A stretch of 64,000 nucleotides of DNA from Gimesia sp. (GCA_002706765.1 PAJV01000045.1:1-64000), one strand, 5' to 3'. Shown: positions 26,485-36,648, numbered from the stretch's first letter. Translations and numbers: made by a program. Notes: a model not told the origin generated them from the sequence alone.

Positions 26485-28671
26485 TCAATTATCGAAGATC
26501 GAATTAACCTGTTTTTTCTTCAGTTCTTCTGTCTTCTCTTTCACCAGCTGTTCCAGTTTAATGACTGCATTCAACTGGTTGACGACGTCTATAAAACTGT
26601 CCCACTGTGCCATATTATTCAAAATCTGATCCATTGTTTTCAAAATCTCATCTTGCCGCGTATGGATCTGTTCCAGCGGGTCAGGGGTGTCCCCTCGTAA
26701 CGTTTCCAGTGACTGTTGCTGCAGCTCCATTTCGCGATCATGCAGATTTTCCAGAGGCTTGAGCACTGTCTGTGTAATCAACTGATAGGTCTCTTCTCCT
26801 CCCAGCTGGTTCAGCTTCATTTCTTCAACCGACCCGTTCAAGGCATGGCTGATCTGTCCCACTTCCCGTCTGACCAGTTGATGCTGTCGCATCCAGTCGG
26901 CTGCCTGATCCAGGCTCTGTGCCAGTTTCAGTTGATCTCTCAATTGTTCTGCCTGATCCCGGGCCTTCCTCAACCGCGACCGCAACTGCTGCTGTCTTAA
27001 CAGAATTTCCCGAAACAGTTCTTCCGGTTTGACAACGCGAAAGACCAGTTGCCGGGAACTGGTTTTCTGCACGCCGGTATAACAGTTATCTTCCGCATGG
27101 CTTTGAAACGTGACCACCGCACCGGGACTCAATTTCAGCTCGGAAATCGACACCCGCTGTTCCTCTTCAACCACATTCTCCACCGCAGGATCGGCAGGGC
27201 CGTAGAGGGGATACTCTTTTTTTGTCACCGCCTGTTGTTTCTTATCTGCTTGCGGATTTCCAAATACCTGATCCAGCGCCGCTTCCGTCACATTCTGTTT
27301 TATTTTCGTTTCTGTTTCCGCCAGTGGCAAATTCGAATCCATGCCCACCCACCTGATCCCAAAATCGTCACGGGCGATGATCGAGAAGGGGATGGTGGCG
27401 TCTGCCGTAATCCGTTGTCGAACACCCGAATATCGAAAACTCAGTCGAGGGCCACGATCCGGTTGCACGCCAATCGAGACAGGCCGGGGATGCGAATGAA
27501 TCTCATGCTCGGCTGAGTGTAATGTCAACCGAAAATTAACAGGCTTCTCGTGCGTCCATTCTGCCTGAAAGTGCTTACCATCTGTACCCTTCCATTGTAA
27601 CAAAACGTCCTCAGAATCAACGTCAATCTCGCGGACTTTGACATTTGTCGTCAATTCCAGCAGCACCTTCGATTGAGGCAGTAATCTGACATTCCCTTCG
27701 CTGGCGGAGAAATGTGACACAAACGGTTCTGAGAGCCGGGGATGCGTCGCCTTGATTTTCAAATCGGTAATGCGGGGTCGATCGATGGGCACAATCTCAA
27801 AGGGCGCCGTTTCTCCATCGCCGCCCCAGGCATAAGCTTGAACGGGGAGCTGCAGTGGGGGCACTTCGTATCGAAAATCCCCTGCCTGAAAGCGGTTCAT
27901 CGTAATGGTTTCGCTGGAACCATCTTCTCCCGCCAGATGCAGCCATACGCTTTCCGTCGGTTCTTCCTGATCCTCCACAAGAATCTGTAATGCCGCAGAC
28001 TCGCCACGGGGCAGGATCCACTGACCTGCCTGCAACCCCACAACTGTCAGTCTCGTATTCCGGGGCCAGGGTTCATTTGATCCTGCGAACCACCGCTGAC
28101 TCCATAACCTGCCTGCTTCGGGCAGGCCCAGTCCGAAACCCACCGGAATCAGAATCAGGGCCAGCAATATCAACAGACAATTCCTGGTATGACGAGAATC
28201 AATCACCTCCTGAAACGGATATTGACTGAGCTGCTGATAGTTCGATCGCACCGCCTGTTCAATCATCGGCTGAGACTGCTCTGTCTGTGTGAGGTGATTC
28301 GGCAGTTGAAGCACACTGGCAACACGCGGCGCCAGCGCCTGCTGAGGAAGCACCTTTTTCGAGCGATCTATCAGGTTCGCAATATCAATGGATGAGAGTG
28401 AACCCCGCAGAGGCAGATAGACGTAGCGATAGAACAGATAACCCACCACAGCCAGGCAGACCAGCAGATACAGCGCGCGGGCCACCAGGCTCAGCTCCAG
28501 CCACCAGTCGAACAATAGAGACAGCGATGCCAGCCCCAGAAGCGCAGTGAATATCCGAACCGTCGCTTCCAGCAATGTATGCCGGCGCAAAGCGACCCCG
28601 ACGCGTTCCAGTTTCCCGGAAATCGTCTGCTGCAGCGCCTCGAATTCATCAGATCGTGGCGTGGAGGACAT
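26485..28671 (-). CDS. large membrane-anchored protein, DUF4175-like
   Basis: 728 residues. ATG 28671 follows GGAG by ten bases. Two N-terminal membrane spans (TALLGLASLSLLFDWWLEL; RALYLLVCLAVVGYLFYRYV) and a third near residue 175 (LLILLALILIPVGFGLGL) precede a beta-rich extracytoplasmic region of about 350 residues and a coiled-coil C-terminus (LLRQQQLRSRLRKARDQAEQ to the end). This arrangement resembles DUF4175 proteins, which occur beside MoxR/VWA genes in several bacterial phyla. Function unknown. Its coiled coil may bind the coiled-coil protein encoded 45 bases downstream. Confidence 0.72.
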   Translation of the reverse strand: MSSTPRSDEFEALQQTISGKLERVGVALRRHTLLEATVRIFTALLGLASLSLLFDWWLELSLVARALYLLVCLAVVGYLFYRYVYLPLRGSLSSIDIANLIDRSKKVLPQQALAPRVASVLQLPNHLTQTEQSQPMIEQAVRSNYQQLSQYPFQEVIDSRHTRNCLLILLALILIPVGFGLGLPEAGRLWSQRWFAGSNEPWPRNTRLTVVGLQAGQWILPRGESAALQILVEDQEEPTESVWLHLAGEDGSSETITMNRFQAGDFRYEVPPLQLPVQAYAWGGDGETAPFEIVPIDRPRITDLKIKATHPRLSEPFVSHFSASEGNVRLLPQSKVLLELTTNVKVREIDVDSEDVLLQWKGTDGKHFQAEWTHEKPVNFRLTLHSAEHEIHSHPRPVSIGVQPDRGPRLSFRYSGVRQRITADATIPFSIIARDDFGIRWVGMDSNLPLAETETKIKQNVTEAALDQVFGNPQADKKQQAVTKKEYPLYGPADPAVENVVEEEQRVSISELKLSPGAVVTFQSHAEDNCYTGVQKTSSRQLVFRVVKPEELFREILLRQQQLRSRLRKARDQAEQLRDQLKLAQSLDQAADWMRQHQLVRREVGQISHALNGSVEEMKLNQLGGEETYQLITQTVLKPLENLHDREMELQQQSLETLRGDTPDPLEQIHTRQDEILKTMDQILNNMAQWDSFIDVVNQLNAVIKLEQLVKEKTEELKKKQVNSIFDN

Positions 28672-28706
28672 CGATTACAAACTCCTTCTATGCTGAAAAC
28701 CAGCTG

Positions 28707-31127
28707 CTAAATCAGCCGACACCATTTTCTCAAGATCCATTCTGTCACCAGCAGGCCAAATATCAGGATATAAAACAGGGGGGCATCCCAGATCTCCTGG
28801 CGTTCTTCCAGCAGACGGGACACCTGTCTGATTTTAAATGCATTCGCAATACCGTCAGACTCCGAAAGATCAAACACACGGCCTCCCGTAGAAACCGCCA
28901 TCGTCTGCAGAAACGCTTCATCCAGAGTCGGGTTTTCCAGCTCCTTGTTCGGAAACTCCACCTTGATGGGCAGTGTCGCCGCTTTCACTGTCGCGCCGGC
29001 TGCTTCGTCTCCCAGCCAGACCCGTACGAAATAAGTTCCCGGCTGCGTGACCGGAAACGTGGTAGAAAACTCACCCGCCTTGTTTCCCGCAGTCAGAGTG
29101 AGCGGGATCGGTTGATCATCGCCGCGTTCGACATCGCCGTAGAGACGCTGCAAGCCTGGCTCCATCTGCGACTCATCCAGAAAACGGGCGATGATTTTCG
29201 CCTGACTACCCGGCTGATAAGTGGCTTGAGGAGTCGAAAGGCGAAACGGGTAATTCCCACCCAGCTGTTTACTGCGCCCCGCGCGATCAATCACGCGCGC
29301 CCAGAACCCATCGAAGAACTGCTCATCCAGGTAACGCCAGCGATAAGTACTGTCGAAACCAATAAAGATTGACCAGCCGGGCCCCACGCGCTGCGAGGCA
29401 ATCAGCACTTCCTGACCATACTCATTTCGCATGCGGGGATCAGCGTGTACCGCCAGTACCGTCGCCCCCGGTTTGGCTTTGGTCACCGGGAAATGCCAGA
29501 ACATCCCGGGCAGATTCTCCAGAATCTGTTCGTTGGCCTGGCGATCCGTTGAAAAGGTGAAGATTGGATCCTGGAATCCGGGATCAGTCACATCCAGCTT
29601 CCAGGGAGTCCGCGCACTCAGACGGATCTGCACCTGGGATCGGAACAGACCGGGTTCCCGGATGACGGGCAGCAGATTCAACCAGCTGAGAGCGGGATCA
29701 GACTGACGATCAAACATGCGCGCGGTCTGCATTTCACCGGCAATATAGACCAGTCCGCCCCCCGCTTTCGTCACAAAACTTGTCAGCAGTTCCGGAAAGT
29801 TGATCGGCCATTGCGTGGGATCGGGATCATACAGGACCACGCAGTCATAATCATTCATTTCTTCCTGCGTGACAGGCAGACGACGAATGGGCAGGTCTCC
29901 CGGATGTTCGTATGTTTTATCAGCGGCCATCAGCCACGAAGAGAGATTGATCTGGCGATCCCGCAGAAACGTATTCCGCAGAAACTGAACTTCGGGAAAC
30001 GTCGAACCGGCAATGAACAGCACATTTAATCGCTGACGAATCACGCGGACTTCGGCGGACGCCAGGTTGTCATCCTGCGAAATTTCCGGTCCCGCATCAA
30101 CGATTTTGGCCCGGAACTCGAGTTTGCCGGTTTTGGTCTCGCTGAACTCGAAAGTCTTAGGCTGCAGGGCTCCTTCCAGATTGAGCACCATCTCTTCGCG
30201 GATAAATTCCTGCCAGGGTCCGCCATTTCTGCGTTGTTCGATGACCAGTGTCGCAGGTTCGGCCTGCATGCCCCGCGATTCGATATGCACGGTGATCTGG
30301 TTCGGGTCCTGCACGAAGACCACCGGGCTGGCTTCCAGTTGAGTGATCGCGACATTTCGCGGCCCATCGGTGGTTCCCACACCGACGGTCACCAGGGGCA
30401 CCCCTTCATCCGAAAGCATCTGCAGAACTTCCTCCGGCGCCTCGCCTGCCGTTGACTGACCATCGCTGATCAGCAACACCCCCGATAAAGGCATTCCTGA
30501 ATACGACAGCAATGCCTGCCTGAGCGAACTGGCAATCGCGGTTCCTGTTCCGCCGGTCTGCCATTCTTTGGAAAGCGACAGCGCTTCGGGGTCAAATTTG
30601 CCAGAGAAGCTGTGAAGATGCACGGTACGTGTGCCGTCCGCAGACAGTTTTTCGAGGAATGATTCATTCACCAGTTTCTGAGCAAGCTGCATGCGATTCA
30701 GCTGTCGCATTGCTTCTGTATCCGCGGACATGCCCAGATTACGTGAAACCTTAATTGCTTTGTCTTCATCCTTCCAGGCGTCTTTTAACGACATCGAAAG
30801 GGAGTGATCCAGAAGCACCAGCAGGTGTGAGGGGATTTTTTCTTCTTTGCTGAGCACCAGAATCGGCTCCAGCAGCATGGCGATCACCAGCAGCACAATC
30901 GAGATTCGAATCGTATACAACAGGCAGCGCCGCATGAGAGGCACCTGTTGGGCATCCCGTTTGTAAAGCCACCAGCCCCCGCCGATCAAAACGACAATGC
31001 CCAGTATCAGCAACAGCCGCCAGTCTCCTCCCGGCAGACCGACCCACTGCGCAGACCAGTGGCCTCCTTCGGTCCAGGTCGAAGCTTTAATGCCAAACAG
31101 GAATTCCAGAAATCGGTTCAACGTCAA
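28707..31127 (-). CDS. membrane VWA-domain protein with glutamine-amidotransferase-like region
   Basis: About 806 residues from TTG 31127, chosen because it falls just after the upstream stop and begins at LTLNRFLEFLFGI; a GTG at 31172 would overlap the upstream gene by 35 bases. Two membrane spans (LLILGIVVLIGGGWWLYK; ISIVLLVIAMLLEPILVL) are followed by a VWA domain with MIDAS LLDHSLSMS and LLISDGQSTAG. Near 420-480 comes a class-I-amidotransferase-like fold (DYDCVVLYDPDP, GGGLVYIAGE) without obvious catalytic residues. A C-terminal span (LFYILIFGLLVTEWIL) closes it. It probably works with the MoxR ATPase encoded upstream. Confidence 0.78.
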   Translation of the reverse strand: MTLNRFLEFLFGIKASTWTEGGHWSAQWVGLPGGDWRLLLILGIVVLIGGGWWLYKRDAQQVPLMRRCLLYTIRISIVLLVIAMLLEPILVLSKEEKIPSHLLVLLDHSLSMSLKDAWKDEDKAIKVSRNLGMSADTEAMRQLNRMQLAQKLVNESFLEKLSADGTRTVHLHSFSGKFDPEALSLSKEWQTGGTGTAIASSLRQALLSYSGMPLSGVLLISDGQSTAGEAPEEVLQMLSDEGVPLVTVGVGTTDGPRNVAITQLEASPVVFVQDPNQITVHIESRGMQAEPATLVIEQRRNGGPWQEFIREEMVLNLEGALQPKTFEFSETKTGKLEFRAKIVDAGPEISQDDNLASAEVRVIRQRLNVLFIAGSTFPEVQFLRNTFLRDRQINLSSWLMAADKTYEHPGDLPIRRLPVTQEEMNDYDCVVLYDPDPTQWPINFPELLTSFVTKAGGGLVYIAGEMQTARMFDRQSDPALSWLNLLPVIREPGLFRSQVQIRLSARTPWKLDVTDPGFQDPIFTFSTDRQANEQILENLPGMFWHFPVTKAKPGATVLAVHADPRMRNEYGQEVLIASQRVGPGWSIFIGFDSTYRWRYLDEQFFDGFWARVIDRAGRSKQLGGNYPFRLSTPQATYQPGSQAKIIARFLDESQMEPGLQRLYGDVERGDDQPIPLTLTAGNKAGEFSTTFPVTQPGTYFVRVWLGDEAAGATVKAATLPIKVEFPNKELENPTLDEAFLQTMAVSTGGRVFDLSESDGIANAFKIRQVSRLLEERQEIWDAPLFYILIFGLLVTEWILRKWCRLI

Positions 31128-31137
31128 TTCTTTCTGT

Positions 31138-33279
31138 TTACCGCCGACGGCCAATAAAAGTTGCCAGCACACTTTCCGAAATCAGACAGCCCAGTAACAG
31201 GACTGCCAGATAACGCCACAACTCGGTCCCTTCGGTTGCGAGATCCATTTCTTTCCCCTGGTACCGAATCAGCTTTAAAGGCATTTTGCCCAGAAACTGC
31301 TGCAACGCCGGTTCGTCCAGTATCTTCTGAAACGAGTCATCCACGTCTGCATTGATTGCAAATTTCTGTGCCTGTTTTCCAAGTTGTGTATCCTGCCACT
31401 CGGCTTCCACGATGCCGGCAAAGCGGACAGGCGGAGAACTGAGTGTGGTTTTGCCTTCGGCACCGCCGGCAAATACAAGTTCGAGTGGCTTCTGTTCCCG
31501 ATCCAGCCAGATCAGTTCGCCCGACTGGGGTGCCGTGATCGTGTCCAGTTCAAAATGGATCGGCTCGCCTGCCGTCAGATTTTCACCCCGTTGAATTTCA
31601 GCGGCGATCTGTTGCGACGCGACACGCATCGCCAGTACAAAACTGGCTTCAGCAGGCCAGTCGCTCCATTTTTTATCCGCGGTAATGGTCCATAACAGTA
31701 CGCGACCTGCACCAAATCGTTTTTCCAGAACCGCCGGGGACTGCTGCGCATCGTTCCAGCGTGCCAGCACCCGTGTCTGCTGTGAATCGGCGCCTTCCTC
31801 CAGGGTCACATCGACGAATCGCCGCGGACGAATACGGCTCAGTAATTCCGGTGACAGCCCTTTCAACAATTCGATGGGCGAATCCGCAATCGGTTCGATC
31901 ACCAGCCCCTGCGAAGAAAGATCGCGTACCTGCTGCAAACGTGCCGGCAACAGACCATTCCCCCCTTTGTACAAACCCTCGTTATAGAGCTGCAAATCAC
32001 ACTGATCGCCGACAAAAATCATCAGGCCGGTTCCCAGCGAGACCAACTCTTCCAGTTCCTCGATCCGCTCTCTGGATAATTGATCGACGTTCGCCAGTAC
32101 AATCAGATCGGGAGCTGTCAACAGCTGTGTTTTCCAGGTCGAACTTTCCGCCTGGGTCACCTGCCAGTTGGAATTGCCCGCAGAGAGTGCCAGCGCCAGG
32201 AAGTCGGTCTCACTATCAAACGGATTGAGGCCCGGCTCTCCATCCACGAGTACCACATCCACCATCTGGCGTACGTTGATAATTTTGCGCTGAACATTGT
32301 CATCCAGTAATTTGTCAGCCGGGATGCTGAGAGAAACGGTATGCTGTCCTGCCTGGTCAAAACGCACACTGACCGGCACACTGACTGTTTTTTCCGCCGG
32401 GATCTCAGGCAAAGTCACCGGCGTCACATTGCCATCCACGGTCAATAGTGCCTGTCCTGATTTCAAAGGTTCTTCGCCGGCATTTTCGATCACCGCGGTC
32501 AGCTTCACTTCCTGGTCCACGAGCGCAATCCGACTGTCCAGCTCCAGTGAGCGCAACACACGATTTCCAGCCGGTTCAGCACCGATATCGATAAAGCGAA
32601 CTGTCACCTGTTCTTCGGACCAGCGATCAAACAGGTCACGTACTTCGTCCGTCCAGCCGGCCTGCCAGAGATCGGTGATGAGGATGACTTCTTTGACAGG
32701 GAAAGTTGCTTCCTCCAGCTGGCGATCAATGTCTTCCAGGGTCGCCATCCAGTGACTGCCCGTTTGTGAGTGGGTCAGTTCATTGACGCGACTGACCAGT
32801 TTTTTCCGTTCACTCTCGTCCAGGTGTGACATCCGCACGAGCGGCGCTGACGGATTCGATGCCAGAACCACTGAAACGGAATCCTGAGGTCCCAGCTGGT
32901 TCAGCACCTGTCGCGTGGCATCCCGGGCGCGTTCAAAGGCACTCTGATCGGTCTTCTGATAAGCCATGCTCAGTGAGTCATCAATGACGATCACGCGACT
33001 GGCGCGACCTTCGACAGACAGGAAACCCGCGAGATTGGTTCCCGAACTGATCGGGCGGGCCACCGCCAGAAACAATGCCAGTACCGCCAGCGTGCGGATA
33101 GCCAGCAGCAGCCACTGTTCCAGTTTCAAGCGACGTTTATTGGTTTTGAGCGTCAGCTTGAGGTATTCCATCGGCGCCCAGTCCACACGGATAAACCGCC
33201 GCCGGTTGAGCAGATGGATGATGATGGGGGCGGCTGCCAGAACCGTTCCCGTCAGTAATAAGGGTGCCAGAAACTGCAT
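31138..33279 (-). CDS. BatA-domain / VWA membrane protein
   Basis: 713 residues. The N-terminus MQFLAPLLLTGTVLAAAPIIIHLLNRRRF is the BatA aerotolerance-regulator signature (TIGR02226-type), followed by a second span (WLLLAIRTLAVLALFLAVARP). A VWA domain starts at VIVIDDSLSMAYQ with a usable MIDAS motif, and EVILITDLWQAGW is its second strand. A large extracytoplasmic part includes Ig-like and amidotransferase-like segments, ending in a C-terminal span (LAVLLLGCLISESVLATFIG). Paralogous in layout to the next gene. Known Bat proteins are linked to stress resistance; the exact role is unclear. Confidence 0.85.
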   Translation of the reverse strand: MQFLAPLLLTGTVLAAAPIIIHLLNRRRFIRVDWAPMEYLKLTLKTNKRRLKLEQWLLLAIRTLAVLALFLAVARPISSGTNLAGFLSVEGRASRVIVIDDSLSMAYQKTDQSAFERARDATRQVLNQLGPQDSVSVVLASNPSAPLVRMSHLDESERKKLVSRVNELTHSQTGSHWMATLEDIDRQLEEATFPVKEVILITDLWQAGWTDEVRDLFDRWSEEQVTVRFIDIGAEPAGNRVLRSLELDSRIALVDQEVKLTAVIENAGEEPLKSGQALLTVDGNVTPVTLPEIPAEKTVSVPVSVRFDQAGQHTVSLSIPADKLLDDNVQRKIINVRQMVDVVLVDGEPGLNPFDSETDFLALALSAGNSNWQVTQAESSTWKTQLLTAPDLIVLANVDQLSRERIEELEELVSLGTGLMIFVGDQCDLQLYNEGLYKGGNGLLPARLQQVRDLSSQGLVIEPIADSPIELLKGLSPELLSRIRPRRFVDVTLEEGADSQQTRVLARWNDAQQSPAVLEKRFGAGRVLLWTITADKKWSDWPAEASFVLAMRVASQQIAAEIQRGENLTAGEPIHFELDTITAPQSGELIWLDREQKPLELVFAGGAEGKTTLSSPPVRFAGIVEAEWQDTQLGKQAQKFAINADVDDSFQKILDEPALQQFLGKMPLKLIRYQGKEMDLATEGTELWRYLAVLLLGCLISESVLATFIGRRR

Positions 33280-33411
33280 AGTGCTTTGTCAAGCTGGAAA
33301 TTGAGGGTTGGGGGTGTTGTTTACGTGCTCCGTTGTCGCACTCTCGTGATATTTATTAACCCAATATTTAATAATGACATTCCAATAGTATCTTTCGAAT
33401 TCCGCTTTCTG

Positions 33412-34404
33412 TCAGGATTGTTGTTCTACATCGGGGGCAGGGGAGTTTGAAACCGTTTCCACCTGTGACTCATCGCGTGCAGATCCCCCCAGTGCGGACA
33501 TCCTGCCACGATGTGTTTTGGCACCCGCAAACTGACGATTGTGCAGATAACTGCTTAAAACCACTCCCAGATTTTCATCGGTCAACACCTGCAGATAATC
33601 GATGCCACAATATTGACAGCGCTGACGTGTTTCCTGAATGAACTGTTCCATCGCTGCCTGGTAGGCTTTATGAAACGCCCAGGGTTCCGCGAAGATTTCT
33701 TCTTCACCTTCAATGTCCTTAAAGATCACCGAATCCTTAAATGGCATTTCGACTTCGTCCCGATGCAGAACATGCATCACTATGATTTCATGTCCGGCGT
33801 GCTGTAGTTTCCCCAGCGATTCATAAAATCGATCCAGGGGCGTCAACAGATCCGACAGAACGACCACGACACCACGTCGATGAATCTGGTCTGCCACCTG
33901 GGAGACCGCAGGACCGATATCCGTTTCACCGGCCAGTTCCACCTGCTGCAGGACTTCGATGAATTTCGAGAGATGGGAAGGCGTACTCCCGGTCCGCAGA
34001 TCCTGTTGCACACGATCATTCAGAATCGCCAGACCCACGGCGTCCCGCTGTTTCAATAACACTGCTGACAGGGAGACAGCAATCGTAGCCGCACAATCGT
34101 ATTTCGAATAATCGGGTCCGCCGTAGGTCATGGAAGAGGATGAATCGACAATAAACACGGCGCGGAGATTCGATTCTTCTTCAAACCGCTTGATATAGAA
34201 ACGGTCTGAACGCGCGTAGGCTTTCCAGTCAAGATTCTTCAGATCATCGCCGGGAGTGTAACTGCGATAGTCGGCAAACTCGGGCGACAATCCATGCAGC
34301 GGACTGCGATGCAGGCCGGCTATCGAACCTTCAACGGGTTGTTTTGTTTTAAACCCGATCCCCGCGATACGACTGATGATTTCAGGATTTAAGTATTCTT
34401 GCAT
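33412..34404 (-). CDS. DUF58 (VWA-like) protein
   Basis: About 330 residues from ATG 34404, preceded by AAAGG at good spacing. Longer starts at 34413 and 34452 are less likely. It overlaps the 3' end of moxR by 23 bases. The family signature GLSPEFADYRSYTPGDDLKNLDW then RFYIKRFEEE is clear, followed by the VWA-like core IVDSSSSMTYGG and VVVLSDLL. DUF58 proteins almost always accompany MoxR ATPases and are thought to present a client or receive remodelling. No membrane span, so cytoplasmic. Confidence 0.92.
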   Translation of the reverse strand: MQEYLNPEIISRIAGIGFKTKQPVEGSIAGLHRSPLHGLSPEFADYRSYTPGDDLKNLDWKAYARSDRFYIKRFEEESNLRAVFIVDSSSSMTYGGPDYSKYDCAATIAVSLSAVLLKQRDAVGLAILNDRVQQDLRTGSTPSHLSKFIEVLQQVELAGETDIGPAVSQVADQIHRRGVVVVLSDLLTPLDRFYESLGKLQHAGHEIIVMHVLHRDEVEMPFKDSVIFKDIEGEEEIFAEPWAFHKAYQAAMEQFIQETRQRCQYCGIDYLQVLTDENLGVVLSSYLHNRQFAGAKTHRGRMSALGGSARDESQVETVSNSPAPDVEQQS

Positions 34405-35434
34405 ACTGTCCATCCTTTCCGGCGGCAGTCTGTTGTAACGGCGTTTCTTCAATCAGTTTTTCGATGACGGTATCGGGAGTCTGTCCTTCGGACTCGGCAT
34501 TGTATGACAGCACGATGCGATGTCTTAAAACTGCCTTCGCGACGGCCTGCAGATCTTCCACGGTCACTTCAGGACGGCCATACAGTGCGGCACGCGCTTT
34601 GGCTGCCAAGATCAGCGACTGTCCCCCGCGTGGTCCCGCGCCCCACAGGACCCAGCGATTGATGAAGTCCGGCGCATCATCACCGTCCCGACGTGTGGCA
34701 CGAATCAGGTCCATCGTGTAATCGACCAGAAAATCACTGATCGGTACGCGTCGGACCAGATGCTGCAGTTCCAGAACCTCTTCGCCTGTCAACGTCGATT
34801 CCGGTTCCACCTGGTCATCGCCGGTTACGGCTTTATAAATCTGGCGTTCTTCATCACGCGTTGGATACTTGACGATGATCTTCATCAAAAAGCGGTCCAG
34901 TTGCGCTTCGGGCAGGGGGTAGGTCCCTTCCTGTTCAATCGGGTTCTGCGTCGCCAGAACGAAAAACGGACGGGGGAGCTGGTAATGTTTGGTCCCCGCA
35001 GAAATGTTTTTTTCCTGCATCCCCTGCAGTAATGCCGCCTGTGTTTTGGGAGGCGTACGGTTGATTTCGTCGGCCAGCAGCAGATTCGTGAAGATGGGTC
35101 CTTCGATGAATTTGAACTCGCGGGTGCCGCTCTGGCGATCTTCATAGATCACGTCAGTCCCGGTAATATCGGCAGGCATCAGGTCGGGAGTGAACTGGAT
35201 ACGGCCGAAATCAAGTGACAGGCTCTTCGCGAGTGTCGAAACCAGCAGCGTTTTTGCCAGTCCGGGAACGCCTTCCAGAATACAATGCCCGCCTGCCAGA
35301 ATACTGACCAGCAACTGTTCTACCACATCGTCCTGGCCAATCACGACAGTACGAATCTGCGCGCGGATTCGTTCCTGGGCCGCTTTCAGTTTTTCCAGTG
35401 CCACCATGTCTGGTGCTGTTTTTATTTCTGACAA
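34382..35434 (-). CDS. MoxR-family AAA+ ATPase
   Basis: 350 residues from TTG 35434 with GGGAG upstream. Walker A is GVPGLAKTLLV, Walker B LLADEINRTPPKTQAALL, with the family insert MQEKNISAGTKHYQLPRPFFVLATQNPIEQEGTYPLPEAQLDRF carrying sensor 1 (ATQNP) and the arginine-finger region. The C-terminal lid contains GAGPRGGQSLILAAKARA. MoxR ATPases act as chaperones for VWA-domain partners. This gene heads the cluster and is followed by DUF58, BatA/VWA and VWA genes, the classic arrangement. The partner genes argue against RavA. Confidence 0.95.
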   Translation of the reverse strand: MSEIKTAPDMVALEKLKAAQERIRAQIRTVVIGQDDVVEQLLVSILAGGHCILEGVPGLAKTLLVSTLAKSLSLDFGRIQFTPDLMPADITGTDVIYEDRQSGTREFKFIEGPIFTNLLLADEINRTPPKTQAALLQGMQEKNISAGTKHYQLPRPFFVLATQNPIEQEGTYPLPEAQLDRFLMKIIVKYPTRDEERQIYKAVTGDDQVEPESTLTGEEVLELQHLVRRVPISDFLVDYTMDLIRATRRDGDDAPDFINRWVLWGAGPRGGQSLILAAKARAALYGRPEVTVEDLQAVAKAVLRHRIVLSYNAESEGQTPDTVIEKLIEETPLQQTAAGKDGQYARILKS

Positions 35435-35579
35435 GATTCACTCCCTGTTCTACCAGTCTGAGAGGACCGGTTATCTTCGCTTGACTGTGTCCAGTTTTAC
35501 TGTAGCGTCTTCAAGGCCATTTGAGACGAGTATATTAGATTGAACGACGTTATGGTTAAATGTGATACGATCCAGAAAA

Positions 35580-36623
35580 TCATCGTTGGTATATCGGCAG
35601 ATATTTGTAAGGCAATTGCAGAACTATCAATGCCACACTGGTTCCGAAAATGGGTCCGACGCCATCTCCATTCCAGCTGCCATCGGATGTCTGTGATTTG
35701 ATCAGGCTGTCCCGCTGTCCGGGAAAGTAAGAATTCCAGTATTCATCGCCTGCCTGATAAAACGCCTGGGCGGCGTACAGGTTCAAATAAAAATAATGGC
35801 CTGATTGGAATCCGTTTTTCCGATTCTTGAACTGACCATAGACATATTCCATGCATTCTTCCGCCAGCGGCGATTCGTATTCTCCTGCAGAATACAGGCA
35901 GGTAATCGCAGCTGCAGAAATAGGCAGACGCGTATCGTTGCCGGAACTGTAGGAGTAACGGATTCCCCCTTCGGGTGTCTGGCAGAGTTCCAGGTAGCGG
36001 ACTGCATTTTCGATGGTTCCCTTGGGCACGGTAAAGCCGGCATTATGCGCTGCCCGCAGGCCCTGCATCTGGGTAACTGTGACACTTCCTTCATCGCCAC
36101 CGCCGGGCGTGTAGATCCAGCCTCCCCGATTACTCTGACCGGAGGCGGTCAGTTGAATTCCGTCTTTCACCACTTTGGCGATCCGGTCACGGACTTTCGC
36201 ATCGGTCTCCATTCCATAGACGCTGGAGAGAAACAGGAGTGAAAAACCATGCCCGTACATCGGGCGTCCGTTTTCTGAACCCGCAGCGATCAACCCGTTT
36301 CCCTGCGCCTGGCTGAGAACATATTCAGTCGCTTTGCGAACCTGGTCGGCATAGGGTCCACGACTGGGCGTATTCCCATTCGCCAGAAAGGCGATGCCCG
36401 CCAGTGACGTCATGGAGACAGGATAGGTACTCCCATCCTGAGTGGTCTGAAAGCTGCCGCCAGGTGTCTGCTGTTTGGCCAGATATGCCAGGCCTCGCTC
36501 AATTGATTTTACGGCGGCCGGTGTCATGTGTTTGGGCAGAATTTCTTCCCCTTGTGCTGCCGGCGATCGTAAGACCAGCAGCAGACACAGCACACCTGAC
36601 ATTAACAGAGCAATGGTTTTCAT
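35580..36623 (-). CDS. secreted prenyltransferase/squalene-cyclase-like toroid protein
   Basis: About 347 residues from ATG 36623, giving a signal peptide (IALLMSGVLCLLLVLRSPAAQG); an upstream TTG at 36656 is less likely. It has repeated segments of the alpha-alpha toroid type: GLAYLAKQQTPGGSFQTT, GIQLTASGQSNRGGWIYTPG, VRYLELCQTPEGGIRYSY and LIKSQTSDGSWNGDG. These resemble the QW-like repeats of terpene cyclases and prenyltransferases, but the catalytic DxDD of cyclases is absent. A structural or binding role in the envelope is more likely than an enzymatic one. Common in planctomycetes beside MoxR clusters. Confidence 0.78.
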   Translation of the reverse strand: MKTIALLMSGVLCLLLVLRSPAAQGEEILPKHMTPAAVKSIERGLAYLAKQQTPGGSFQTTQDGSTYPVSMTSLAGIAFLANGNTPSRGPYADQVRKATEYVLSQAQGNGLIAAGSENGRPMYGHGFSLLFLSSVYGMETDAKVRDRIAKVVKDGIQLTASGQSNRGGWIYTPGGGDEGSVTVTQMQGLRAAHNAGFTVPKGTIENAVRYLELCQTPEGGIRYSYSSGNDTRLPISAAAITCLYSAGEYESPLAEECMEYVYGQFKNRKNGFQSGHYFYLNLYAAQAFYQAGDEYWNSYFPGQRDSLIKSQTSDGSWNGDGVGPIFGTSVALIVLQLPYKYLPIYQR

Positions 36624-36648
36624 TAGACGCCCGTCTCTCGATCTCTGT

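Noticed and set aside
34382-35434. Calling the ATPase RavA with ViaA partner
   Set aside because: The neighbours are DUF58, BatA and VWA membrane proteins rather than ViaA, so the general MoxR family is the safer call.
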